DNA of 11,264 nucleotides from Chitinophaga pinensis. Its GTDB lineage: Bacteria; Bacteroidota; Bacteroidia; UKL13-3. The position numbers were made by a program, and so were the translations under genes. Within the stretch, counting starts at the first letter, position 1; the number at the start of each line of letters is the position of its first letter. The stretch is taken from contig CALPIR020000063.1 of the NCBI GenBank assembly GCA_943323675.2, positions 1 through 11,264 on the forward strand. The letters run 5' to 3'. The notes beneath the pieces are model-generated. The model was not told the DNA's origin and searched no databases. It worked only from the letters and a program-made list of their open reading frames with translations. This document shows positions 5,319 through 11,264 of this stretch, in pieces.

Positions 5319-6878
5319 GTGAGCTACGAACTAGTAATTAATAGTCATGCGAATGGTGGGGTTGAAATTGCGCTACTAAGAGACAAAAAACTCATTGAGC
5401 TTCATCATGAGAAAGCGGATAATAGTTTCGCTGTTGGTGATGTTTACCTTGGCACAGTTAATAAACTGATGCCAGGACTTAATGCTGCTTTTGTTGATGT
5501 TGGGCATGAGAAAGATGCATTTCTACATTACCTTGATCTTGGCCCTCAGGTAAAGTCGTTGGTTAAACATACCAAAACTTTACGCAATAATCCACACGCT
5601 GATGTTTGGCCAGAAGCCAAATTGAATGAACCCGATATTGAAAAAACGGGAAAAATTAACCAGGCATTGCAACGACTTCAACAAGTTGTAGTGCAGGTTA
5701 CCAAAGAACCCATCTCTAATAAAGGTCCGCGTTTAACATCCCAGCTTTCTCTTGCTGGGCGTTACGTAGTACTTATGCCTTTTGATGGTGTTGTTTCTAT
5801 TTCCAAAAAAATTGTTAAAACAGAAGAGCGACTGCGCTTAAAAAAATTGGTACAAAGCATTAAGCCCGCCAATTTTGGGGTTATTGTGCGCACCGTTGCA
5901 GAAGGCCAAAGTGTTGAAGAGCTGGAAAATGATTTAAAGGATTTGATGAAACGTTGGGAGCATTTATGTACCCAATTAAAAACAGCTGTTCCAGGTCAAA
6001 AAATTCTTGGCGAAAGCGAGCGTACTTTAACTTTAGTACGCGATTTGTTAAATGATGATTTTACAGGCATTTATGTAAGTGATGGGTTTTTACTAAACTC
6101 TATTAAAACATACATCGAAAAGAAAGCGCCTGAGTTGGAAAAAATTGTGAAGTTGTACTCTGGTAAACAATCAATTTTCGAACACTATGGAATCGATAAA
6201 CAAATCAAAAGTTCGTTTGGAAAAGAAATAAACTTTATGGGGGGCTCATATTTAATTATTGAGCACACCGAAGCATTACATGTAATTGATGTAAACAGCG
6301 GTAGTATTACCGGAAAAGACATTAATCAAGATGAAAATGCACTTAAAGTTAATTTAGAAGCAGCAGCAGAAATTGCCCGTCAACTTAGGTTGCGTGATAT
6401 GGGTGGTATCATTGTTGTTGATTTTATTGATCAGAAAACTGCGGGTAATAAACGTTTGGTATACGAACGTTTAAAAGACGAAATGAAAACAGACAGGGCA
6501 AAACACAAAATTTTGCCTATGAGTCCTTTTGGGTTAATTCAAATTACGCGCCAGCGTGTACGCCCCGAAATGACTGTTGTTACAACCGAAAAATGTCCTA
6601 CTTGCGATGGTACTGGTGAAATAACCAACAGTATTGTAATTGCAGATGAGATAGAAAATAGGTTGAAATATTTCCTTCAAAACATGAACATGAAAGGTTC
6701 AATTACCATTGAAGTTCATCCTTATTTATATGCTTATTTTACCAAAGGTTTTTTAGGGTCTATTCGCTTTAAATGGCTTTGGACTTACAAACGTTGGATA
6801 AGTATTAGACCAGTTAATGCCATGCATTTTGGTGAGTACCGTTTTATAAACGCACAAGGCGAAGAGATATTAGTTTAA
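5319..6878 (+). CDS. rng: Ribonuclease G/E family endoribonuclease
   Basis: 519 residues, near the length of RNase G and lacking the long C-terminal degradosome scaffold of RNase E. It cleaves single-stranded AU-rich RNA in rRNA maturation and mRNA decay. Residues about 37-130 are the S1-type RNA-binding domain (VGDVYLGTVNKLMPGLNAAF), interrupted by a family-typical insertion around 75-105. The catalytic subdomain shows Asp324 in HVIDVNSG and Asp368 in VVDFID, spaced like the magnesium-binding Asp303 and Asp346 of E. coli RNase E. Cys426 and Cys429 in CPTCDGTGE form the zinc link. The start is GTG at 5319-5321; an in-frame TAA three codons upstream excludes an earlier start. It follows the small basic gene by 108 bp, a gap holding three inverted repeats that might serve leader-based control. 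Confidence 0.95.
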   Translation: MSYELVINSHANGGVEIALLRDKKLIELHHEKADNSFAVGDVYLGTVNKLMPGLNAAFVDVGHEKDAFLHYLDLGPQVKSLVKHTKTLRNNPHADVWPEAKLNEPDIEKTGKINQALQRLQQVVVQVTKEPISNKGPRLTSQLSLAGRYVVLMPFDGVVSISKKIVKTEERLRLKKLVQSIKPANFGVIVRTVAEGQSVEELENDLKDLMKRWEHLCTQLKTAVPGQKILGESERTLTLVRDLLNDDFTGIYVSDGFLLNSIKTYIEKKAPELEKIVKLYSGKQSIFEHYGIDKQIKSSFGKEINFMGGSYLIIEHTEALHVIDVNSGSITGKDINQDENALKVNLEAAAEIARQLRLRDMGGIIVVDFIDQKTAGNKRLVYERLKDEMKTDRAKHKILPMSPFGLIQITRQRVRPEMTVVTTEKCPTCDGTGEITNSIVIADEIENRLKYFLQNMNMKGSITIEVHPYLYAYFTKGFLGSIRFKWLWTYKRWISIRPVNAMHFGEYRFINAQGEEILV

Positions 6879-6966
6879 CACGTATAAATTAATTAAATCG
6901 TTGCAAAAGCAGCTCCATTATTTTTTAGTGGTTGTTTTTTATCGCTTAAAATCGTGATACAAAACT

Positions 6967-6997
6967 GCAACTTGAGCTATGTTGTAGCTGTTGTTTC
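6967..6997 (+). terminator. Possible weak terminator after rng
   Basis: CAAC (6968-6971) and AGCTA (6975-6979) pair with TAGCT (6985-6989) and GTTG (6990-6993) around a TGTTG loop, with a three-base bulge. A T-rich stretch follows. The stem is short and the T-run broken, so this is only a candidate for ending the HU-rng transcript. Confidence 0.3.
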
Positions 6998-7012
6998 TCA
7001 TGTTAATTTTCC

Positions 7013-7042
7013 TTTCCTTTTTGGTATAAACATTTATCTTTG
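7013..7042 (+). promoter_or_regulatory. Bacteroidota-type promoter upstream of the OmpA-family gene
   Basis: TATCTTTG at 7035-7042 matches the -7 consensus TAnnTTTG exactly. TTTC at 7013-7016, with an 18-base gap, is a one-mismatch -33 element. The ATG follows 21 bp after the -7 box, giving a very short leader. It separates the OmpA pair from the rng transcript. Confidence 0.55.
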
Positions 7043-7063
7043 ATGGTATAACCAAACCTAGTT

Positions 7064-7915
7064 ATGCGAATCAAAATTATTCTTTCTTGTTTAGCCATGC
7101 TCACCCTTGCATCATGTGTTTCAAAACGTAAGTACAACGACATGTATGCGCTGTGGGTTTATACCGATAGCCAGTACCAATTAATAAAAGGTAAAAATAG
7201 CAATTGTGATAAACGCATATATGCTTTACTCTCTGAAGTAGACAGAATAAGAAGAGATTCAGCCTACATCGACTCGGTTTGTAGATCGAGTATGAACAAA
7301 AGTGATGCTGATAAAGTAAGATTGGAAGCAGAAAGAAAACGCTTGCGCGAAGAACTTAATGCGCAATCAAGTAAACTTACCTTATCTGCAACTAAAATTG
7401 CAGAACTCGAATCGGTATTATTCCGAAAAGATTCTATGATGCGTGCCACGCGTAATCGCTTACAACAAGCATTATTAGGTTTTAAAGATAAAGGCGTGGA
7501 TGTTCATGTGGTTGGCGGTAAAGTATACATCTCACTTGATGAGCGGTTGTTGTTTCAATCGGGTAAGGTGGATGTAAACCCTGAAGGTAGAAATGCATTG
7601 TTAGAAATTGCTAATGTGTTAAACCAAGACCCAACTACCATCATGACGGTAGAGGGACATACAGATAATATAGCCTATAAGGGACAAACCTATAAAGACA
7701 ATTGGGATATTAGTGTGTTACGTGCAACATCCGTTATTAGATGGATGAGTAAAGCGGGTAAAGTTGCCCCTGAGCGTTTTATTGCTGCTGGTAGAGCTGA
7801 ATATTGGCCTTTAGATGCTGCGCCAACAGCCGAGGCACGCAGAAAAAATAGACGCATAGAAATTATTGTAACACCTAACTTAGACGAGATAGCTCAAATT
7901 TTAGATGGTAATTAA
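7064..7915 (+). CDS. OmpA-family peptidoglycan-binding lipoprotein
   Basis: 283 residues. The signal ends in LASC, so Cys18 is the expected lipidated residue. Residues about 80-140 are charged, with heptad-like Leu spacing, and probably form a coiled coil. The OmpA C-terminal domain runs from about 150 to 272: it contains VEGHTDN, then SVLRATSV, then RKNRRIEIIVTP. Asp201 and Arg220 occupy the positions of the pair that binds diaminopimelate in the peptidoglycan stem, with a spacing a few residues longer than in Acinetobacter OmpA. No beta-barrel is present, so it is a lipid-anchored tether between the outer membrane and the wall, comparable to Pal. It has its own promoter and is followed after 14 bp by an exported protein gene, with which it probably forms a two-gene unit. 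Confidence 0.92.
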   Translation: MRIKIILSCLAMLTLASCVSKRKYNDMYALWVYTDSQYQLIKGKNSNCDKRIYALLSEVDRIRRDSAYIDSVCRSSMNKSDADKVRLEAERKRLREELNAQSSKLTLSATKIAELESVLFRKDSMMRATRNRLQQALLGFKDKGVDVHVVGGKVYISLDERLLFQSGKVDVNPEGRNALLEIANVLNQDPTTIMTVEGHTDNIAYKGQTYKDNWDISVLRATSVIRWMSKAGKVAPERFIAAGRAEYWPLDAAPTAEARRKNRRIEIIVTPNLDEIAQILDGN

Positions 7916-7929
7916 ATAATAGCTACTGT

Positions 7930-8454
7930 ATGAAATATTTTCTTGGAATAAGCCTACTGCTTTTGTTTGCCCTTAGTGTTGATGCCCAAAATGGCATTCA
8001 ACTCACAAAAATTAAAAACAACAAGGTTAAAACAATCCTTCCCGGAGATCCATTTACTTTTTCTTTTTTAGATTCACTTGGTAATACAAGAGGTATAAAT
8101 GCCACATTGGTAAGTGTAAACGATAGTATGTTTACATATAGGTTTGGTATGATTGAGGAAATGCAATCCAAATTTTACCAAATGCCTTTAAATAAAATTG
8201 TAGGTATTAGAAAAGAAGGCAAATACTTGTACACCAGAGGCACGACAATGGTTTTTGTTACTGTATTAGAGGTGCTTCCAACGGTTGAGTTCATTGTAAA
8301 TAACACAAATACCTATGCCCAAAGTTTGCTTTGGGTTATACCAGCAAGTATTGTAATTGGAACTGGAAATGCTTTAGTAGAAAGTGCTTTTTGGCCAACT
8401 AAACCTAGAAGAAAAGTAGGCGAGTATTATAGAATAGCAGTTGTCCAGCCCTAA
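7930..8454 (+). CDS. Exported protein of unknown function
   Basis: 174 residues. The N-terminus MKYFLGISLLLLFALSVDAQ is a good signal peptide, with cleavage likely after Ala19. I do not recognise the family. Residues about 23-95 alternate short beta-like stretches with a phrase of the type LPGDPFTFSFLDSLGNTRGINATL, then a possible strand ending in MPLNKIVGIRKEG. This is the look of a small beta-barrel (SH3-like) domain seen in many Bacteroidota exported proteins, but that is impression, not proof. Two hydrophobic segments follow (about 105-123 and 132-152), then a basic, short C-terminus. It sits 14 bp after the OmpA-family lipoprotein and ends just before a strong terminator, so an envelope role shared with that protein is a fair inference. 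Confidence 0.82.
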   Translation: MKYFLGISLLLLFALSVDAQNGIQLTKIKNNKVKTILPGDPFTFSFLDSLGNTRGINATLVSVNDSMFTYRFGMIEEMQSKFYQMPLNKIVGIRKEGKYLYTRGTTMVFVTVLEVLPTVEFIVNNTNTYAQSLLWVIPASIVIGTGNALVESAFWPTKPRRKVGEYYRIAVVQP

Positions 8455-8462
8455 AAAAAAGT

Positions 8463-8501
8463 AAGCCGGCAGTGGTAATCAATATCACTGCCGGCTTTTT
8501 T
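8463..8501 (+). terminator. Strong intrinsic terminator after the OmpA-family pair
   Basis: AAGCCGGCAGTG (8463-8474) pairs perfectly with CACTGCCGGCTT (8486-8497), and a G-U and two A-U pairs extend the stem inward to a five-base loop. A run of six T (8496-8501) follows. A run of eight A (8453-8460) precedes the stem, so it could also work on the opposite strand. It starts 9 bp after the stop of the exported protein gene. Confidence 0.93.
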
Positions 8502-8575
8502 GATTTTATCAATGAAAAAAGTATTGTATATCTATATTTATAAAAACAGTGCCAAAATTTTAAATCAGCATTTAT

Positions 8576-8599
8576 TTATTTTCAATATGCTGAAAATAA
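8576..8599. promoter_or_regulatory. Perfect 9-bp inverted repeat upstream of mazG
   Basis: TTATTTTCA (8576-8584) and TGAAAATAA (8591-8599) are exact reverse complements around ATATGC. No T-run follows, and a strong terminator already lies upstream, so an operator for a dimeric regulator is more likely than a terminator. It ends 90 bp before the mazG ATG. The rest of the 8502-8689 gap is AT-rich, and I see no other clear element in it. Confidence 0.4.
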
Positions 8600-8689
8600 G
8601 AATTTTGTGTTTTAAGTAAAGAAGTGCATTACCCAAAGTGGATACTTTTAAATACACTTGTATTCTAAATTTAGACACATATAATTATT

Positions 8690-9016
8690 ATGACCATACA
8701 AGAAGCACAAAAAACAGTTGACGAATGGATTAAAACCACCGGGGTGCGTTATTTTAACGAATTAACCAATACCGCTATGTTAATGGAAGAGGTGGGTGAG
8801 GTGGCCCGTATTATGGCTCGACAATATGGTGAACAAAGTTTTAAAGCCAGCGATAAAGATGTTGATTTAGCCGATGAAATGGCTGATGTGCTATTTGTGC
8901 TGATTTGTTTGGCCAACCAAACCGGAATAGATTTAACGGCTGCACTAGAAAAGAATTTGGATAAAAAAACCAAACGTGATGCTACCCGACATCATGAAAA
9001 TGATAAATTGAAATAG
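8690..9016 (+). CDS. MazG-like nucleotide pyrophosphohydrolase
   Basis: 108 residues, the size of single-domain MazG-like enzymes rather than the two-domain E. coli MazG. These all-alpha enzymes hydrolyse (d)NTPs to the monophosphate and pyrophosphate and are thought to clear non-canonical or excess nucleotides. The metal-binding signature is complete: Glu34-x-x-Glu37 in MEEVGEVARI and Glu63-x-x-Asp66 in LADEMADVLF. The C-terminus is charged. ATG at 8690-8692 is the start; no Shine-Dalgarno is visible. The gene stands alone between a strong terminator and a convergent glycosyltransferase gene, so it is probably transcribed singly. The exact substrate cannot be read from the sequence. Confidence 0.92.
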   Translation: MTIQEAQKTVDEWIKTTGVRYFNELTNTAMLMEEVGEVARIMARQYGEQSFKASDKDVDLADEMADVLFVLICLANQTGIDLTAALEKNLDKKTKRDATRHHENDKLK

Positions 9017-9216
9017 TGTTTAGCTTATTTATGATGGGATTTTTTCGAGAAAAACAACCTTGATCACATGTTGCACAATCTTGTAATCTCTTATATTTAG
9101 TTCAATTCCATCTTCATCTTTGGTGTAGGTTTAGTTAGTGCCATGTACTTTTTAATGGAGGGTTTAACCAATACATTATTTTATAAGAAAGCATTTTTAA
9201 GTGCGGTAAATGGATA
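9017..9216. other. Convergent intergenic gap between mazG and the glycosyltransferase gene
   Basis: 200 bp between two converging genes. A 71-codon plus-strand frame beginning at 9143 runs antisense into the glycosyltransferase gene and shows no recognisable composition or family feature, so I do not call it. A short AT palindrome (TTTTT at 9041-9045, AAAAA at 9050-9054) is present. No convincing GC-rich terminator is seen. Confidence 0.6.
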
Positions 9217-9229
9217 TTACTGCTTAAAA
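9195..9229 (-). terminator. Hairpin around the glycosyltransferase stop codon, possible terminator
   Basis: TTTTAAG (9195-9201) pairs with CTTAAAA (9223-9229), and GTAA (9206-9209) with TTAC (9217-9220), with an internal loop between. On the minus strand it encloses the TAA stop (9217-9219). The following sequence lacks a long T-run, so termination is only a possibility. Confidence 0.3.
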
Positions 9230-11037
9230 GGAATTGCCCCTATAGTTCCATATATCAATGAATTGCCTGGTTGTACGTCTAATGTTAAATTTTGTATGAT
9301 AAGTTGTTGCTGCTTTTCGTTATGTACAAATGCTTGTACGTTAAGTATACGCGAATAAGGAGTAGGCTCAATGTCGAGGGAAGCTAATGCTATTTGTTTG
9401 GTGTTTCTAAAATACGCTTGTGATGATTCTGCTATCATACGCTGGCTCATATCAAATACTTTAACAACTAACACCGAATTATTTGGTAAAGTATCGTTTG
9501 TAAATTCCACTTTTGCTACCACACGTAAACGCTGTTGGGGCAATTGATCACATGTTAACCTTGAGTTTTTGCTGTATAAGGTTGCGCTAGTTAAGGTATC
9601 AAACAATTTATTATGTTGCGTTAGTTCTTGATTTTTACAGAGCACATACAACTCGTTAAAGGCTTGTTGTTGATGAAATATTACCGTTGGATAATACACC
9701 TTAGCCCACTCGAAATAAAGACTTGATAAATAAAATGCATGGGCCACAACCAAAGTGTCGGCTTGTGTATTTTGTAGTAATTTTTGGTATAACGGAATAC
9801 TTAACGAATCGATTCGTGTATGCAAATAGTTTGGTGTAAAGTTACTTTGGGCAAAGTAATAGTTAAAATAAAACGGCTGGTTACCATTTAACAATAAAGG
9901 CGTATGCGGTGTTACGTTTGTTACTATTTGCTTTACTGTAGCCCTATAACTTTGATTGTAAAATACCTGATAGTGTTTGCGCATATACACCAACGAATAC
10001 AGTTGCAAGCATGTCATTAACCCTATTACCCAAATAAATAGTGTTTTGGGTAAATATCGAACTGCACTAAATAAAAAGGCTAACATAAAGGGCCATGCAA
10101 ATAATAATACAGGAAATTGCAGTACTGGATTACGGTATACTGAGTATATGAATGCCACCAAAAAAGTGAGTCCAAAAACCACCAACGGATAAAGTTGCTT
10201 TTTGGTAAATTTGTCTATGCCTAAAAACAACAACGATGCCCAACCCAAAACAAAAGTGAGCATCATTAAGGGGCCGAAATGATGTTGTGAATAACTAAAA
10301 AAATGGTAAATAAAATTAAGTTGAGGTTTGCCCAACCAACTGCCCACTCCGCCTACTTTTAATTGCTGAAAAAACACAACCAATTGTGGTACATAAAGCA
10401 ATGTAACCAATGCACTAATACGTATCGCATTACTTAATCTTTTTACATCAACCCAAACCCATGCAAACATCAAACATACTGCAGTGAGCAGCGCTATGTA
10501 GTGTGTAGAGGCCGATAAAAACATAAAAAGTACGGCACCTAAATAGTGCAATCGACTTGGTTTTGAAGCAAGTTTGTGCAGGTATAAAGCCAACAACAAT
10601 ATAAACAATAAACCAACTGAATATGGTCTGGCTAGCTGACTGTGCATGATAAAAAACTGTGTGGTAGTCATACTTAATGCTACCATAAGCCCAACTCTGC
10701 GCCCAAGTTGAAGTGTAAATAAGGTATATGCAACCCACACAGATGCTACACCACAAATTATAAAAGGTAACTTAAGTAGGCTGCTTGAACTACCAACTAA
10801 TTTGCTGTAATAATATAAAAATACTTGTACCAATGCAGGATGACCATCAGGCATTACTCCTTGTGTAATTAATGTTTTAAACGAAGGGAATTGCAAACGA
10901 TAAAGTGCACTAAGCTCATCGTTGGCAAATGGAATTTGGGTGAGGTGATACAATCTTAAAACAGCAGCTAAAACAAGCACACCAAATAATACACAGGTGT
11001 ATCTGTGTTCATTTATATACTGTTTTAAAGATCTCAT
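9217..11037 (-). CDS. GT-C fold membrane glycosyltransferase (GT39/PMT-like) with C-terminal soluble domain
   Basis: 606 residues. About eleven hydrophobic segments span residues 14-350. The first periplasmic loop carries Asp40-Glu41 in PFANDELSAL, the acidic catalytic pair typical of GT-C enzymes that use polyprenyl-phosphate sugars, followed by PDGHPALVQVF (63-73) and HSQLARPYSVGLLF (about 131-144), both characteristic of the PMT/ArnT-like group. It should transfer a sugar from a lipid carrier to an acceptor on the periplasmic face; donor and acceptor cannot be inferred. Residues about 360-606 form a soluble tail, the last 110 with beta-sandwich-like alternation (RVVAKVEFTNDTL, VLVVKVFD). 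ATG at 11035-11037 lies 9 bp after the upstream partial gene, suggesting an operon. Confidence 0.85.
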   Translation of the reverse strand: MRSLKQYINEHRYTCVLFGVLVLAAVLRLYHLTQIPFANDELSALYRLQFPSFKTLITQGVMPDGHPALVQVFLYYYSKLVGSSSSLLKLPFIICGVASVWVAYTLFTLQLGRRVGLMVALSMTTTQFFIMHSQLARPYSVGLLFILLLALYLHKLASKPSRLHYLGAVLFMFLSASTHYIALLTAVCLMFAWVWVDVKRLSNAIRISALVTLLYVPQLVVFFQQLKVGGVGSWLGKPQLNFIYHFFSYSQHHFGPLMMLTFVLGWASLLFLGIDKFTKKQLYPLVVFGLTFLVAFIYSVYRNPVLQFPVLLFAWPFMLAFLFSAVRYLPKTLFIWVIGLMTCLQLYSLVYMRKHYQVFYNQSYRATVKQIVTNVTPHTPLLLNGNQPFYFNYYFAQSNFTPNYLHTRIDSLSIPLYQKLLQNTQADTLVVAHAFYLSSLYFEWAKVYYPTVIFHQQQAFNELYVLCKNQELTQHNKLFDTLTSATLYSKNSRLTCDQLPQQRLRVVAKVEFTNDTLPNNSVLVVKVFDMSQRMIAESSQAYFRNTKQIALASLDIEPTPYSRILNVQAFVHNEKQQQLIIQNLTLDVQPGNSLIYGTIGAIPFKQ

Positions 11038-11046
11038 AATGAGTTA

Positions 11047-11264
11047 TTAAACAACTGAAACAGGCGTAGCATTAATTAGGTACTCGCCTTGCATTAGTGC
11101 TAATACGGGTGCTGTATTAAATTGCAGGCAATAGCGCACGTCATCTTCAGTTGCAAGCAATGCTTTAAAGCGTTGGGCGTGCGATGATTTGCGGACAAAT
11201 CCTTCTAAATCGTGTTGCATACTTTGGTACAACTGCAATGTCATTAAAGCGGTATCGCAGTTGG
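11047..11264 (-). CDS. C-terminal end of a gene cut by the window edge, unrecognised
   Basis: The frame is open from the window edge (first full codon at 11260-11262) to a TAA at 11047-11049, about 71 residues, ending in ATPVSVV. An internal Met at 11242-11244 is unlikely to be the true start because the frame continues upstream without a stop. The visible part is mixed, with no membrane segment or motif I recognise. It ends 9 bp before the glycosyltransferase ATG, so the two genes are probably co-transcribed, and its identity might reveal the glycan pathway involved. Confidence 0.65.
   Translation of the reverse strand, partial: NCDTALMTLQLYQSMQHDLEGFVRKSSHAQRFKALLATEDDVRYCLQFNTAPVLALMQGEYLINATPVSVV

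Noticed and set aside
7064..7915. OmpA-family protein as a flagellar stator (MotB) or full OmpA porin
   Set aside because: It has a lipobox instead of a membrane helix and no N-terminal beta-barrel, and no stator partner gene is adjacent.
8653..8660. TACACTTG as the -7 box of the mazG promoter
   Set aside because: It differs from the consensus at one base and no -33 element is found at the right distance, so I left it out of the feature list.
8690..9016. The MazG-like gene as part of a toxin-antitoxin system
   Set aside because: MazG is a nucleotide pyrophosphohydrolase; no mazE or mazF partner is nearby, and the gene stands alone.
9143..9358. Plus-strand 71-codon frame overlapping the end of the glycosyltransferase gene
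   Set aside because: It is antisense to a well-supported gene for most of its length and is Cys-rich without a recognisable pattern.

Overview
The window reads as chromosomal DNA from a member of the Bacteroidota. The evidence is a set of phylum-typical genes: gldD and gldE, an RNase G neighbourhood with HU and a tiny lysine/arginine-rich protein, Bacteroidota-style -7 boxes (TAnnTTTG), and AT-rich leaders with no Shine-Dalgarno sequence. I cannot place it below phylum level. Most genes are ordinary housekeeping or cell-envelope genes and look intact.

Layout. (1) Positions 1-298 hold two nearly identical 143-bp copies of a structured non-coding repeat, the first running up to the window edge. 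(2) A minus-strand block, read from 3826 down to 334, carries mutY, ssb, gldE and gldD with gaps of 20, 31 and 4 bp, so it is probably one operon combining DNA repair/replication with two gliding-associated envelope proteins. (3) A divergent intergenic region (3827-3977) separates it from a plus-strand block: an HU-family DNA-binding protein, a membrane-anchored TPR protein that starts on the HU stop codon, a 29-residue very basic protein absent from ordinary gene calls, and RNase G. After a promoter-bearing gap come an OmpA-family lipoprotein and an unrecognised exported protein, closed by a strong intrinsic terminator at 8463-8501. A MazG-type nucleotide pyrophosphohydrolase follows alone. 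(4) A convergent gap (9017-9216) leads to a second minus-strand block: a GT-C membrane glycosyltransferase, preceded by the C-terminal end of a gene cut by the window edge.

The HU-TPR-small protein-rng block links nucleoid, probable ribosome-associated and RNA-decay functions. The OmpA lipoprotein and its exported neighbour form an envelope pair. The points most worth a second look are the tandem structured repeat with mutually exclusive stems, the overlooked 29-residue protein, the AT hairpins between it and rng, and an HU whose usual DNA-kinking proline is replaced. I did not find a defence system, a mobile element with a transposase, or a CRISPR array.
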